From JAGQNP01 sp038257245 (lineage in GTDB: Bacteria > Patescibacteriota > Saccharimonadia > Saccharimonadales > JACQNP01), in NCBI GenBank assembly GCA_038257245.1, contig JBBSJL010000015.1, positions 1-18,894 of the forward strand: a stretch of 18,894 bases of DNA, written 5' to 3'. Under the pieces are notes generated by a model, which worked only from the letters and a program-made list of their open reading frames with translations, was not told where the DNA came from and did not search any database. Positions 7,220-13,686 of this stretch are shown here, piece by piece. Position 1 is the first letter of the stretch. Each line of letters opens with the position of its first letter. The translations under genes and the position numbers were made by a program.

Positions 7220-7548
7220 AGATCTAATACTTTTTTCAGTCGGCTTTTTATATTCAGCATCGTCTGGTTGGATAAGTGCCCAACTACGCGTGTGATAATA
7301 CTTTTGTCGGCAGTAAATAACTTGTCTGGTCGAGCATAACTACTAACGGGAAGTTTTCCGAATACAAAACTCGTGTCGTTAATTGGTACCGTGTTGAGTG
7401 CCTGATCCTTAAAACTGGTAATTTGACACAGTATAGGGTCGTTATAGTCACCAAGACCAAGAACAATTGCAGGCCGGCTTTTAACTGTCTTTAAGTTTGA
7501 AAACGGGAATTGAGCTACAACAACATCGCCGACTACAAGTTCGCCCAA
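7216..7548 (-). CDS. mazF: MazF/PemK-like toxin endoribonuclease
   Basis: This 110-residue protein matches the MazF/PemK family of sequence-specific mRNA interferases. It starts with GELVVGDVVVAQFPFS and has KSRPAIVL with the conserved arginine at residue 25. ILCQITS follows, with the threonine/serine pair at residues 44-45 that normally takes part in RNA cleavage. The start is a TTG (7546-7548). An in-frame stop lies just upstream, and AGAGG at 7556-7560 sits seven bases before the TTG, so this start is well supported. The gene overlaps the 3' end of mazE by 16 bp and overlaps the downstream glycosyltransferase start by four. Both key residues are present, so it is probably active. Confidence 0.88.
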   Translation of the reverse strand: MGELVVGDVVVAQFPFSNLKTVKSRPAIVLGLGDYNDPILCQITSFKDQALNTVPINDTSFVFGKLPVSSYARPDKLFTADKSIITRVVGHLSNQTMLNIKSRLKKVLDL

Positions 7549-7763
7549 GCTTCATCCTCTCTAGGGTCGTTCCAGTCTTTTGCTAGTGCAGGTTCACTCA
7601 TAATAGCTAATTCTCTACCACTTAGTTCATCAGAAGGCGAGATTACTAGCGAATCATCCTGAACCTTAATCTTGACCCGTCCTTTCAAACCAGTTTGACT
7701 CAAAAGTGCTTTAGGAATTCGTATACCCTGTGAATTACCAATTTTTACAATATTAATTTCCAT
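7533..7763 (-). CDS. mazE: MazE-like antitoxin (SpoVT-AbrB fold)
   Basis: This 76-residue protein has an N-terminal AbrB/MazE swapped-hairpin DNA-binding domain: EINIVKIGNSQGIRIPKALL followed by GLKGRVKIKVQDDSLVISP. The C-terminal tail is acidic with tryptophans (AKDWNDPREDEAWANL), which fits binding to MazF. It is immediately upstream of mazF with a 16-bp overlap. A near-consensus promoter covers the region before the ATG, and a palindrome suggests autoregulation. It is divergent from the O-antigen-ligase-like gene at 7826. Confidence 0.9.
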   Translation of the reverse strand: MEINIVKIGNSQGIRIPKALLSQTGLKGRVKIKVQDDSLVISPSDELSGRELAIMSEPALAKDWNDPREDEAWANL

Positions 7764-7772
7764 AGTAGCTAC

Positions 7773-7801
7773 ATTGTAATTACATTTTTACAAAAAGTCA
7801 A
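7773..7801 (-). promoter_or_regulatory. mazEF promoter with palindromic operator candidate
   Basis: On the minus strand TTGACT (7796-7801) and TACAAT (7773-7778) are spaced by 17 bp. Nine bases then lead to the mazE ATG, giving a leader of only about three bases and no Shine-Dalgarno sequence. A perfect 10-bp palindrome, TGTAATTACA (7775-7784), overlaps the -10. The word TACAATGTAG covering the -10 is identical to that in the vapBC promoter. Confidence 0.65.
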
Positions 7802-7814
7802 GCATAAAATAGGT

Positions 7815-7820
7815 TAAAAT
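7815..7820 (+). promoter_or_regulatory. Possible -10 element of the O-antigen-ligase-like gene
   Basis: TAAAAT lies five bases before the ATG at 7826, and no ribosome-binding site precedes that ATG. This fits a leaderless transcript. No good -35 hexamer is seen at the right distance, so the call is weak. Confidence 0.3.
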
Positions 7821-7825
7821 AAGTC

Positions 7826-9172
7826 ATGATGAGCAACAAAAAACAGGATAACAGTATTGTCCTCAGTATTAGCCGCTGGATATTTTTAGGTCTATTAGCT
7901 TATATGCCACTTCATATTTTCATTTCTACCTGGATAGGTTCGTCTTTCGGTATTCTTGAAACCCTAAGGGTGCTAAAAGATATAGTTATGATATTTGGTT
8001 TTGCTTTAGCACTGTTTGCATCATCTAAAAATTATTGGTTTAAAAGGCTCATTAAAGACAAGCTCGTTTTGCTAATAATATTTTATGGGCTATTAACTTT
8101 AATTTTGGCACTTTTCCGACCCACCGATATGGATGCTGAGATACTTGGAGTAGTCTATAACACTAGATTTCTAGTCTTCTTCTTATATGCGCTTTTGTTG
8201 AGTCAATTAATAGATAGAAAGAAACTGATTAAAAATGCAATCACTGCAGTTTTGGCTTCATCTCTAGTGGTTTTAACCTTCGGATTAATTCAATACACTG
8301 TTTTGCCTAACTCTGCCTTAGAGCATGTTGGTTACACCCGCAGTAACGGGGTATTACCAGTATTTCTAATAGACGATAAGCCAGATCTAGAAAGAGTAAT
8401 GTCTACTATTCGTGACCCAAATTCCTACGGATCATACCTAATAATAATCATTAGTTTAGCGTTGGTATTGCTACTAAAAAAACCAAGATTTAAACAGTTG
8501 GCCTTAGGATTTATAGCACTAGGCGTACTAAATCTAGTATTTACTTTTTCTAGAAGTGCCTGGATCGGTAGCATAGTTTCCGTGTTGTTAATTCTAGCCT
8601 ATAACTTTAGAAGTAAACTTGAGCAGAAAGTTCTAAAAAAACTAATAATATTGTTGAGTGTCGGTTCTCTGCTATTCATATCGGTACTAGCACTATCCTG
8701 GAACAGTTACTTTGTTCAGAATGTGGTATTCCACGCAGATCAAAGTACTGTATTGGAGGATCCAAACGAGCTTCGAATAAGGTTTTGGAAGGAATCGATA
8801 TCTAGTGTCGCTGAAAACCCCGTGGGCAGCGGGCCGGGAACGGCTGGGCTAACTTCTATTCGCAATAATGTGCAGGGAACTGAACTTAACGAAAACTACT
8901 ACTTACAAATTGCTTCAGAAGTTGGGGTTATAGGTGTCGGATTGTTTTTAGCAATCATTGGCTTTGTTGGCTATAGGTTATATAGACTAGCCGATAGCGA
9001 TTGGCTGGCTCTGGCTCTTTTGGCTAGCTTAGCGGGCCTCATGATAACAAACTTTTTAGTACATATTTGGTCCAACGAGGCAGTGGCCTACACCTGGTGG
9101 GCCCTCGCTGGTATAGTTTTGTTAGGAAGACTAAATGCCTCGCCCAAAAAAAGAAATAGTAAAAGTTCCTAG
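7826..9172 (+). CDS. O-antigen ligase/Wzy-like polytopic membrane protein
   Basis: This 448-residue protein is mostly hydrophobic, with roughly ten or more membrane segments, and matches the O-antigen ligase (WaaL)/Wzy_C superfamily. Helpful marks are MSTIRDPNSYGSYL near residue 192, FTFSRSAWIG near residue 240 and the periplasmic-loop stretch ENPVGSGPGTAGL. LNENYYLQIASEVGVIG near residue 354 is typical of the end of the ligase loop. Members use lipid-linked glycan and either polymerise it or join it to an acceptor outside the membrane. Because the window encodes an ABC exporter instead of a Wzx flippase, ligation is the more natural guess. Two adjacent ATGs open the frame. It diverges from mazE. 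Confidence 0.85.
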   Translation: MMSNKKQDNSIVLSISRWIFLGLLAYMPLHIFISTWIGSSFGILETLRVLKDIVMIFGFALALFASSKNYWFKRLIKDKLVLLIIFYGLLTLILALFRPTDMDAEILGVVYNTRFLVFFLYALLLSQLIDRKKLIKNAITAVLASSLVVLTFGLIQYTVLPNSALEHVGYTRSNGVLPVFLIDDKPDLERVMSTIRDPNSYGSYLIIIISLALVLLLKKPRFKQLALGFIALGVLNLVFTFSRSAWIGSIVSVLLILAYNFRSKLEQKVLKKLIILLSVGSLLFISVLALSWNSYFVQNVVFHADQSTVLEDPNELRIRFWKESISSVAENPVGSGPGTAGLTSIRNNVQGTELNENYYLQIASEVGVIGVGLFLAIIGFVGYRLYRLADSDWLALALLASLAGLMITNFLVHIWSNEAVAYTWWALAGIVLLGRLNASPKKRNSKSS

Positions 9173-9192
9173 TTCCTAGTTAATTAGGAACT
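9171..9192 (+). terminator. Hairpin after the O-antigen-ligase-like gene
   Basis: AGTTCCTA (9171-9178) pairs perfectly with TAGGAACT (9185-9192) across a 6-base loop, just at the stop codon. The heptamer AGTTCCT is also duplicated in tandem at 9164-9177. No strong T-run follows (only CTATTTGG), so termination is uncertain. Confidence 0.35.
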
Positions 9193-9681
9193 ATTTGGTA
9201 AAACTAAGCTAGGCCAACTTCTATTGTTTGCAAAACAAAGCCAGAATAAAACATTAATGGATGAAATATCTGTAATAATTCGACCGGTAATATTAAATGT
9301 TATTAAAAAATTAAAATAAACGGTGTTGGGTTTATACCACCTACGGTAAAAAGAGAGCTACAGATTATGAGGCAAATACAGAAGTCTCTAAAACTAGATC
9401 TTCGCGTAGTAACCATTGATAAAATTAAAACTCCGGTTGCAGTTCCACAAAAGACACTCCCAAATATCAACGACAGAGTAATAAATGCTAGAGAAACGAT
9501 AACTATTAACGACAACAGCAAATACGACAACATTATTTTGATTGATGATGCAGTTGGGTCAGGATCTACACTTAATGAAACAGCAAAGAAGATTCGGCAA
9601 AAAGGACTATGCAGGGGTAAAATAATCGGCTTGGCTATTACGGGTAGTTTCAAAGGCTTCGATGTAATAAGTGAGGTCTAA
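9188..9681 (+). pseudogene. Remnant of RecQ-like helicase C-terminal phosphoribosyltransferase domain, frameshifted
   Basis: Two overlapping frames together read as one C-terminal phosphoribosyltransferase domain. The first frame, open from 9188, reads ELFGKTKLGQLLLFAKQSQ and ends at a stop at 9317-9319. Shifting back one base continues as INGVGFIPPTVKRELQIMRQ, then TPVAVPQKTL, then the PRPP-loop motif IILIDDAVGSGSTLNE (9532-9579), ending LAITGSFKGFDVISEV and stop. I recognise this pattern as the tail of RecQ-family helicases that carry a phosphoribosyltransferase domain. No helicase motifs lie upstream, since the O-antigen-ligase-like gene ends there. The upstream part is therefore lost, and one base appears to be missing near an A-rich run (9305-9320). 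A short frame of 17 codons starts at the stop (TAATG, 9681-9734). A working small protein from 9367 is possible but less likely. Confidence 0.65.
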
Positions 9682-9725
9682 TGAATACTGAAACAATAGA
9701 TTACACCGAAAACACCTATTGTCGT

Positions 9726-9749
9726 GTATCTTAACAGATAAAAAGATAC
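9726..9749. repeat. Inverted repeat, possible terminator or regulatory hairpin
   Basis: GTATCTT (9726-9732) pairs with AAGATAC (9743-9749) across a 10-base loop. A second, shorter pair follows: CTCCCT (9759-9764) with AGGGAG (9781-9786). Both lie between the phosphoribosyltransferase remnant and the next gene. They may end the earlier transcript or serve as binding sites for the next gene's product. There is no clear T-run. Confidence 0.3.
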
Positions 9750-9800
9750 TTAATTATTCTCCCTCTATTCTATATACTATAGGGAGATAAAATAGTCAGG

Positions 9801-10616
9801 GTGTGGAGAGAGTCAATCAAAATAATCATGAGCAAGTTACACAAAGAGTACGCTCTAAATGCCAATCAAAACCATATACTAAAAATCTTATACAAGTTCC
9901 GTTTCACTACCAGTACACTACTAGCATCATTCAATGGCATTCATCGTGTTAATAGCCATAAATCCTTAGAAGCATCAAAAAGACATAAATACATAGACAG
10001 TCATTACAATAAGTCTTACAAGCTACTGGGCAAGGGCGCCCGATACTACCTAGCTCCAAAAGGACTGAAGATACTCAAAGAACGCTTCCAGCTCGATGAA
10101 CAGGTTCTCCATGCAATGTATAAGAACAAGTCAGTTACCGAGGGCTTCATAGACCACAACATAGATACGGTTACTATTTATCTAAACATAGCAGACGTAT
10201 ATCCTGATATCTTCGATATCTATACAAAGACCGAACTATCTAGTTTTGATATCTTCCCAGACCCACGACCAGACCTATTCCTTAACCGCCTAAAAGAATC
10301 TCAGACCAGGACAAACCAGTACTTCATTGAACTTCATCATGACAAACCACCAATCAATGCCCGCAGACGGCTCTCTGATCTGCTAGAACACTATGATGAA
10401 GGTGAATGGGACAAAGATGTCTACCCAACACTTTGTTTTGTCTTGAAAGACCACAGAGCCCAACAAAGCTTCATTAACTACGCCACCCGAGTACTTGATT
10501 CAACTGGAATGGATGACGAGATAACTATACTAACAACGCATATCAAGGAGTTCGGTTCCCAAGAAAATACAATCTGGGCAAATACTGTAAACGATAAGAA
10601 TTTACTAGCCTTGTAG
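9801..10616 (+). CDS. Replication-relaxation-like protein (winged helix plus nuclease-like fold)
   Basis: This protein of 262-271 residues resembles the replication-relaxation (Replic_Relax) family found on plasmids and mobile DNA. The N-terminal third (NQNHILKILYKFRFTTSTLL, then a basic stretch and YYLAPKGLKILKERF) fits a winged helix. The middle has RPDLFLNRL, then QYFIELHHDKPPINARRRLSDLLEHY, the D...E-x-D/H pattern of a restriction-nuclease-like fold in this family. Two starts are possible: GTG at 9801 or ATG at 9828 (MSKLHKEYAL). The ATG seems better as protein, but neither has a well-spaced ribosome-binding site. The gene stands between a decayed gene and the gmd operon and does not fit glycan synthesis, so it may have come with mobile DNA. 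The family call is from pattern memory only. Confidence 0.6.
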   Translation: MWRESIKIIMSKLHKEYALNANQNHILKILYKFRFTTSTLLASFNGIHRVNSHKSLEASKRHKYIDSHYNKSYKLLGKGARYYLAPKGLKILKERFQLDEQVLHAMYKNKSVTEGFIDHNIDTVTIYLNIADVYPDIFDIYTKTELSSFDIFPDPRPDLFLNRLKESQTRTNQYFIELHHDKPPINARRRLSDLLEHYDEGEWDKDVYPTLCFVLKDHRAQQSFINYATRVLDSTGMDDEITILTTHIKEFGSQENTIWANTVNDKNLLAL

Positions 10617-10653
10617 CAGTAATAGTCACAACACAAAATAGTTCTTATCTTGG

Positions 10654-10659
10654 TATAAT
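10654..10659 (+). promoter_or_regulatory. Extended -10 promoter for the small ORF-gmd operon
   Basis: TATAAT (10654-10659) is a perfect -10 and is preceded by TGG (10651-10653), giving an extended TGnTATAAT element. No good -35 is visible, which extended -10 promoters tolerate. The start would be near 10666, leaving a leader of about 20 bases that contains the strong ribosome-binding site GGGAGG (10675-10680). Confidence 0.65.
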
Positions 10660-10685
10660 TAAAACCACATTAACGGGAGGTTACT

Positions 10686-10838
10686 ATGCTAGAGCTACAA
10701 AATCCAGGGTCAACGAGAGGCTCTAAACAATCTCAATCGGACTTAAGTAAAGAAGAGACCCTAGATTTGCACAAGGTAAGCCCCATCAACACTATCGGCA
10801 GCAACCCTGTTAGTCCCGTAGAGAGTGAGATGGCTTGA
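10686..10838 (+). CDS. Small 50-residue protein of unknown function, coupled to gmd
   Basis: This ORF encodes 50 residues, starting MLELQNPGSTRGSKQSQSD and ending SPVESEMA. GGGAGG (10675-10680) lies five bases before its ATG, one of the best ribosome-binding sites in the window, and an extended -10 promoter lies further upstream. Its TGA stop overlaps the gmd ATG as TGATG, so translation of the two is probably coupled. The protein is polar, rich in S, N, Q and E, with no membrane segment, signal peptide or cysteine. It looks mostly disordered and I do not recognise a family. It could be a real small protein or a leader ORF that delivers ribosomes to gmd. Confidence 0.6.
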   Translation: MLELQNPGSTRGSKQSQSDLSKEETLDLHKVSPINTIGSNPVSPVESEMA

Positions 10839-11875
10839 TGAAAACAGCGTTTATTACAGGTGTTAACGGACAAGACGGAGGGCACTTAGCTGAATTTTTG
10901 CATTCTAAAGGCTATAAAGTTTTCGGTGTTATGCGCGGACAAATGGAAGTTAGTCATCCGAGAGCCCAGAAGTTTCTAAAAGAGTTTCCTTACGTAAATC
11001 TAGTATTTGCTGATTTGCTTGATCTATCAGCACTAACGCGTGCTATGCAAGAAATAAAACCAGACGAGGTATATAATCTAGCTGCAATTAGCCATGTGGG
11101 CTATTCATTTAGAGATCCAGTACTTACTGCAGATGTGACGGGTAAGGGTGTTCTAAATGTTCTAGAGTCTATAAGGCTTGCTGGACTTGCAGAAAAGACT
11201 AAATTTTACCAGGCATCTACATCAGAAATGTTCGGAGGGCTGGAATACAATCGACCTGAATCAGGCTATACCGAAGACTCAACCTTTCACCCAAGAAGCC
11301 CATACGGCGTAGCTAAACTATATGGACACTGGATTGTTAGGAACTACCGCGAAAGCTATAAGATGTACGCACTTAGCGGAATACTGTTCAATCATGAAGG
11401 TGATAGACGGGGCCCAGAATTTGTAACTCGTAAAATCAGCCAGGCAGTAGCAAGAATAAAATTAGGCAAACAAGATAAGCTAGAGCTCGGTAATATGGAT
11501 GCAAAACGAGACTGGGGATACGCTGGAGACTATGTAAAGGGTATGTGGCTTATGTTGCAGCAAGACAAGCCACAGGATTACGTATTAGCCACAGGCGAAT
11601 CACATTCTATAAGGGAGTTTTGTGAACTTGCCTTTAGGGAAATTGACATAGAAATTGTATGGCAAGGAACAGGCGAGAACGAAAAAGGTGTTGATAAAAA
11701 GTCCGGTAAGGTGTTTATATCTGTAAACCCCGAGTTCTTTAGGCCTGCAGAGGTCGATCTATTACTCGGTAATCCTACTAAGGCCGAAAAAGAATTAGGC
11801 TGGAAGCGTGATGTTGAATTTCCTGGGCTTGTTAAGCTTATGGTCAAAAATGATCTAAAACTCGAAGCTAAATAG
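10838..11875 (+). CDS. gmd: GDP-mannose 4,6-dehydratase
   Basis: Gmd converts GDP-D-mannose to GDP-4-dehydro-6-deoxy-D-mannose with NADP(H). I choose the ATG at 10838, which overlaps the upstream small ORF as TGATG. A TTG one codon earlier is less likely. The 345-residue product has the Rossmann motif TGVNGQDG at residues 7-14, NLAAISHVGYSFRDP, the catalytic STSEMFG stretch with E130, and Y156-x3-K160 in SPYGVAK. ILFNHEGDRRGPEFVTRKI and the later KRDWGYAGDYVKGMW are strongly characteristic of GMD. All catalytic residues are present. It converges on the rmd-like gene with an 8-bp overlap of their ends. The two enzymes would form one pathway to GDP-rhamnose. Confidence 0.93.
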   Translation: MKTAFITGVNGQDGGHLAEFLHSKGYKVFGVMRGQMEVSHPRAQKFLKEFPYVNLVFADLLDLSALTRAMQEIKPDEVYNLAAISHVGYSFRDPVLTADVTGKGVLNVLESIRLAGLAEKTKFYQASTSEMFGGLEYNRPESGYTEDSTFHPRSPYGVAKLYGHWIVRNYRESYKMYALSGILFNHEGDRRGPEFVTRKISQAVARIKLGKQDKLELGNMDAKRDWGYAGDYVKGMWLMLQQDKPQDYVLATGESHSIREFCELAFREIDIEIVWQGTGENEKGVDKKSGKVFISVNPEFFRPAEVDLLLGNPTKAEKELGWKRDVEFPGLVKLMVKNDLKLEAK

Positions 11876-12815
11876 ACTTTTTATTTTTAACAAAGTCTTC
11901 AATAGTTTGTTCTATTGGAATAAGTGGCTGCCAACCGGTATCTGCATGTAATTTGTCCGAAGAACCGTATATATCCATAACATCATTTGGGCGTATTTTT
12001 GACTTATCAATTTCTGTAGCTAAATCACTAATACCTATAGTTCTAGCCAGAATATCTAAAATAGTCTGGCCCGCAACACTCCTACCGGAGCATATATTAT
12101 AGACATTGTGTCTTAATTTGTCTTCATCACATAAGGCAAGATCAATATATGCTTTTGCTACATCGCGCACATCAGTAAAGTCACGTTTCGTAGATAAGTT
12201 TCCAACCATCAGGGGCTCGCCTGAAGCTTGTGATGCGATAATTTGATCATATAGGTCAGGTAAAAGAAAGCCGGGCATTTGGCCAGTCCCTGTATGGTTG
12301 AATGGTCGAGCGATAATACATCTTAGCCCCAATTCCGTAAATTTTGTTACAGCTTCCTCGGTTTTCTTCTTACTAACAACATATTCGTTAGTTTTATCAT
12401 CTTCGACTAGAGAAGATTCTTCAGTGATAGGAAGAGGTTGAGATGAATCATAAACTGCACCAGTACTTATGGCGATTATTCTAGGCTTAACACCTTGGTT
12501 AATACACTCTTGGTATAAGACCGCATGGACACCAACATTAACAGAGTTATAGATTTCACCTTTGCCTCTCGAATCCCCAACACTAGCAAAACCGGCAAGA
12601 TTAATGATCGCATCAACACCAGACAGGGCTATTTTTGCAACTTCTTTCGGGTTTGTAAGATCACAGCCGATATACTCATCTACTATAGCCCCAAGATTAT
12701 CTTGGAGTTCAGACTGATTCCCGACACCTATAACTTCTTCACCTCTTTCACGAAGCTGTTCTGCTACGTGATGCCCCACGAAACCGTTCACTCCAGTTAC
12801 TAAAACTCTACTCAT
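11868..12815 (-). CDS. rmd: GDP-4-dehydro-6-deoxy-D-mannose reductase-like (SDR family)
   Basis: This 315-residue extended short-chain dehydrogenase has the cofactor motif TGVNGFVG at residues 7-14 and the catalytic Y145-x3-K149 (YVVSK), with an upstream serine in ISTGAVYD. The stretch ARPFNHTGTGQMPGF is typical of RMD, which reduces the Gmd product to GDP-D-rhamnose. The final part has RPNDVMDIYGSSDKL and a WQP...IEQTIEDF ending, also seen in this group. Its place next to gmd supports the assignment. Other 4-keto-sugar reductases in the family (for example to GDP-6-deoxy-D-talose) are possible. It is divergent from the ABC permease. No Shine-Dalgarno sequence precedes the ATG, and TATTAT ends seven bases before it, suggesting a leaderless message. 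Confidence 0.82.
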   Translation of the reverse strand: MSRVLVTGVNGFVGHHVAEQLRERGEEVIGVGNQSELQDNLGAIVDEYIGCDLTNPKEVAKIALSGVDAIINLAGFASVGDSRGKGEIYNSVNVGVHAVLYQECINQGVKPRIIAISTGAVYDSSQPLPITEESSLVEDDKTNEYVVSKKKTEEAVTKFTELGLRCIIARPFNHTGTGQMPGFLLPDLYDQIIASQASGEPLMVGNLSTKRDFTDVRDVAKAYIDLALCDEDKLRHNVYNICSGRSVAGQTILDILARTIGISDLATEIDKSKIRPNDVMDIYGSSDKLHADTGWQPLIPIEQTIEDFVKNKKSI

Positions 12816-12820
12816 TATCA

Positions 12821-12865
12821 GTATAATAACATTTTTGTTGGTTTAATCTGTTAGCGTATAATAAC
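12821..12865. promoter_or_regulatory. Divergent promoter region between rmd-like gene and wzm
   Basis: The 10-mer GTATAATAAC occurs twice in direct orientation, at 12821-12830 and 12856-12865. The second copy contains TATAAT (12857-12862) eight bases before the GTG start of the permease, with TTGTTG (12835-12840) 16 bp upstream as a weak -35. The first copy, read on the minus strand, gives TATTAT (12823-12828) seven bases before the rmd-like ATG. Both transcripts would have almost no leader. Confidence 0.5.
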
Positions 12866-12870
12866 AACAA

Positions 12871-13686
12871 GTGAAAAGTTTCAAAACATTTAGTCAGCGC
12901 TTTGCGTATTCGAAAATTTTACTCAAGCAATTAGTCAAAACTGACTTTAAATTACGTTACCAGGGCTCGGTTCTAGGATATACGTGGTCGCTTCTCAAAC
13001 CATTATTTTTGTTTGCCATTTTATACGTAGTATTTGTAAAAATTGTTGGCGTAGACTACGGTGTTAAAAATGACGGCGTATATCTTCTTCTTGGTATTGT
13101 GCTGTGGACATTCTTTGCTGAACTAACAGGTGGCAGCGTCACATCTATAGTTACAAAGGGTGATCTACTTAGGAAGCTTAACTTTCCACGTTACGTTATT
13201 GTGCTTGCAGTCGGGTTCTCGGCCATTATCAACTTGATGCTTAACATGTGCATAGTTATCGTTTTTCTTATATTGGGAGGTGCGGAGCTAAATGTGAGCA
13301 TATTGTTAACACCGCTGCTATTCCTTGAACTGTTCGTATTTAGTTTATCAATAGGCTTTATACTATGCACAGCATACGTCAAATTCAGGGACATAAACCA
13401 CATATGGGAAGTTTTGATGCAGGCACTCTTTTATTTAACTCCAATACTATTCCCGCTTAGTCTGGCACCATTTTGGTTACAAAAGATATTAATACTTAAC
13501 CCTCTGGCGCAAATAATACAGGATATAAGATATACACTAGTCTCAACCAGCACAACCACTATTGAGGATCTATATAGCAATAGTATTCTGGCAAGGCTTA
13601 TCCCCCTCGTAATTGTTGCCGTTACATCAGTTATCGCTTTAATTTACTTCAAATCACGTTCGAAGTACTTCGCGGAGGAAATATAG
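12871..13686 (+). CDS. wzm: ABC-2 type polysaccharide exporter, membrane subunit (Wzm-like)
   Basis: This 271-residue membrane protein matches the ABC-2 permease family that exports O-antigens, teichoic acids and other surface glycans. The N-terminal amphipathic section has LLKQLVKTDFKLRYQGSVLG followed by TWSLLKPLFLFAILY, a hallmark of Wzm/TagG proteins. About six membrane segments follow. A mid-protein stretch LRKLNFPRYVIVLAVGF and FRDINHIWEVLMQALFYLTP are also typical. The start is GTG at 12871; there is no good internal ATG nearby. It directly adjoins the ATPase gene, whose ATG follows the stop codon without a gap. A GGAGG in its last codons should serve the ATPase start. Confidence 0.92.
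   Translation: MKSFKTFSQRFAYSKILLKQLVKTDFKLRYQGSVLGYTWSLLKPLFLFAILYVVFVKIVGVDYGVKNDGVYLLLGIVLWTFFAELTGGSVTSIVTKGDLLRKLNFPRYVIVLAVGFSAIINLMLNMCIVIVFLILGGAELNVSILLTPLLFLELFVFSLSIGFILCTAYVKFRDINHIWEVLMQALFYLTPILFPLSLAPFWLQKILILNPLAQIIQDIRYTLVSTSTTTIEDLYSNSILARLIPLVIVAVTSVIALIYFKSRSKYFAEEI

Noticed and set aside
9257..9330. Programmed -1 frameshift in the phosphoribosyltransferase fragment
   Set aside because: No in-frame X-XXY-YYZ heptamer was found at the junction (ATT AAA AAA TTA AAA TAA), and the upstream helicase part is absent, so decay or a sequencing error is simpler.
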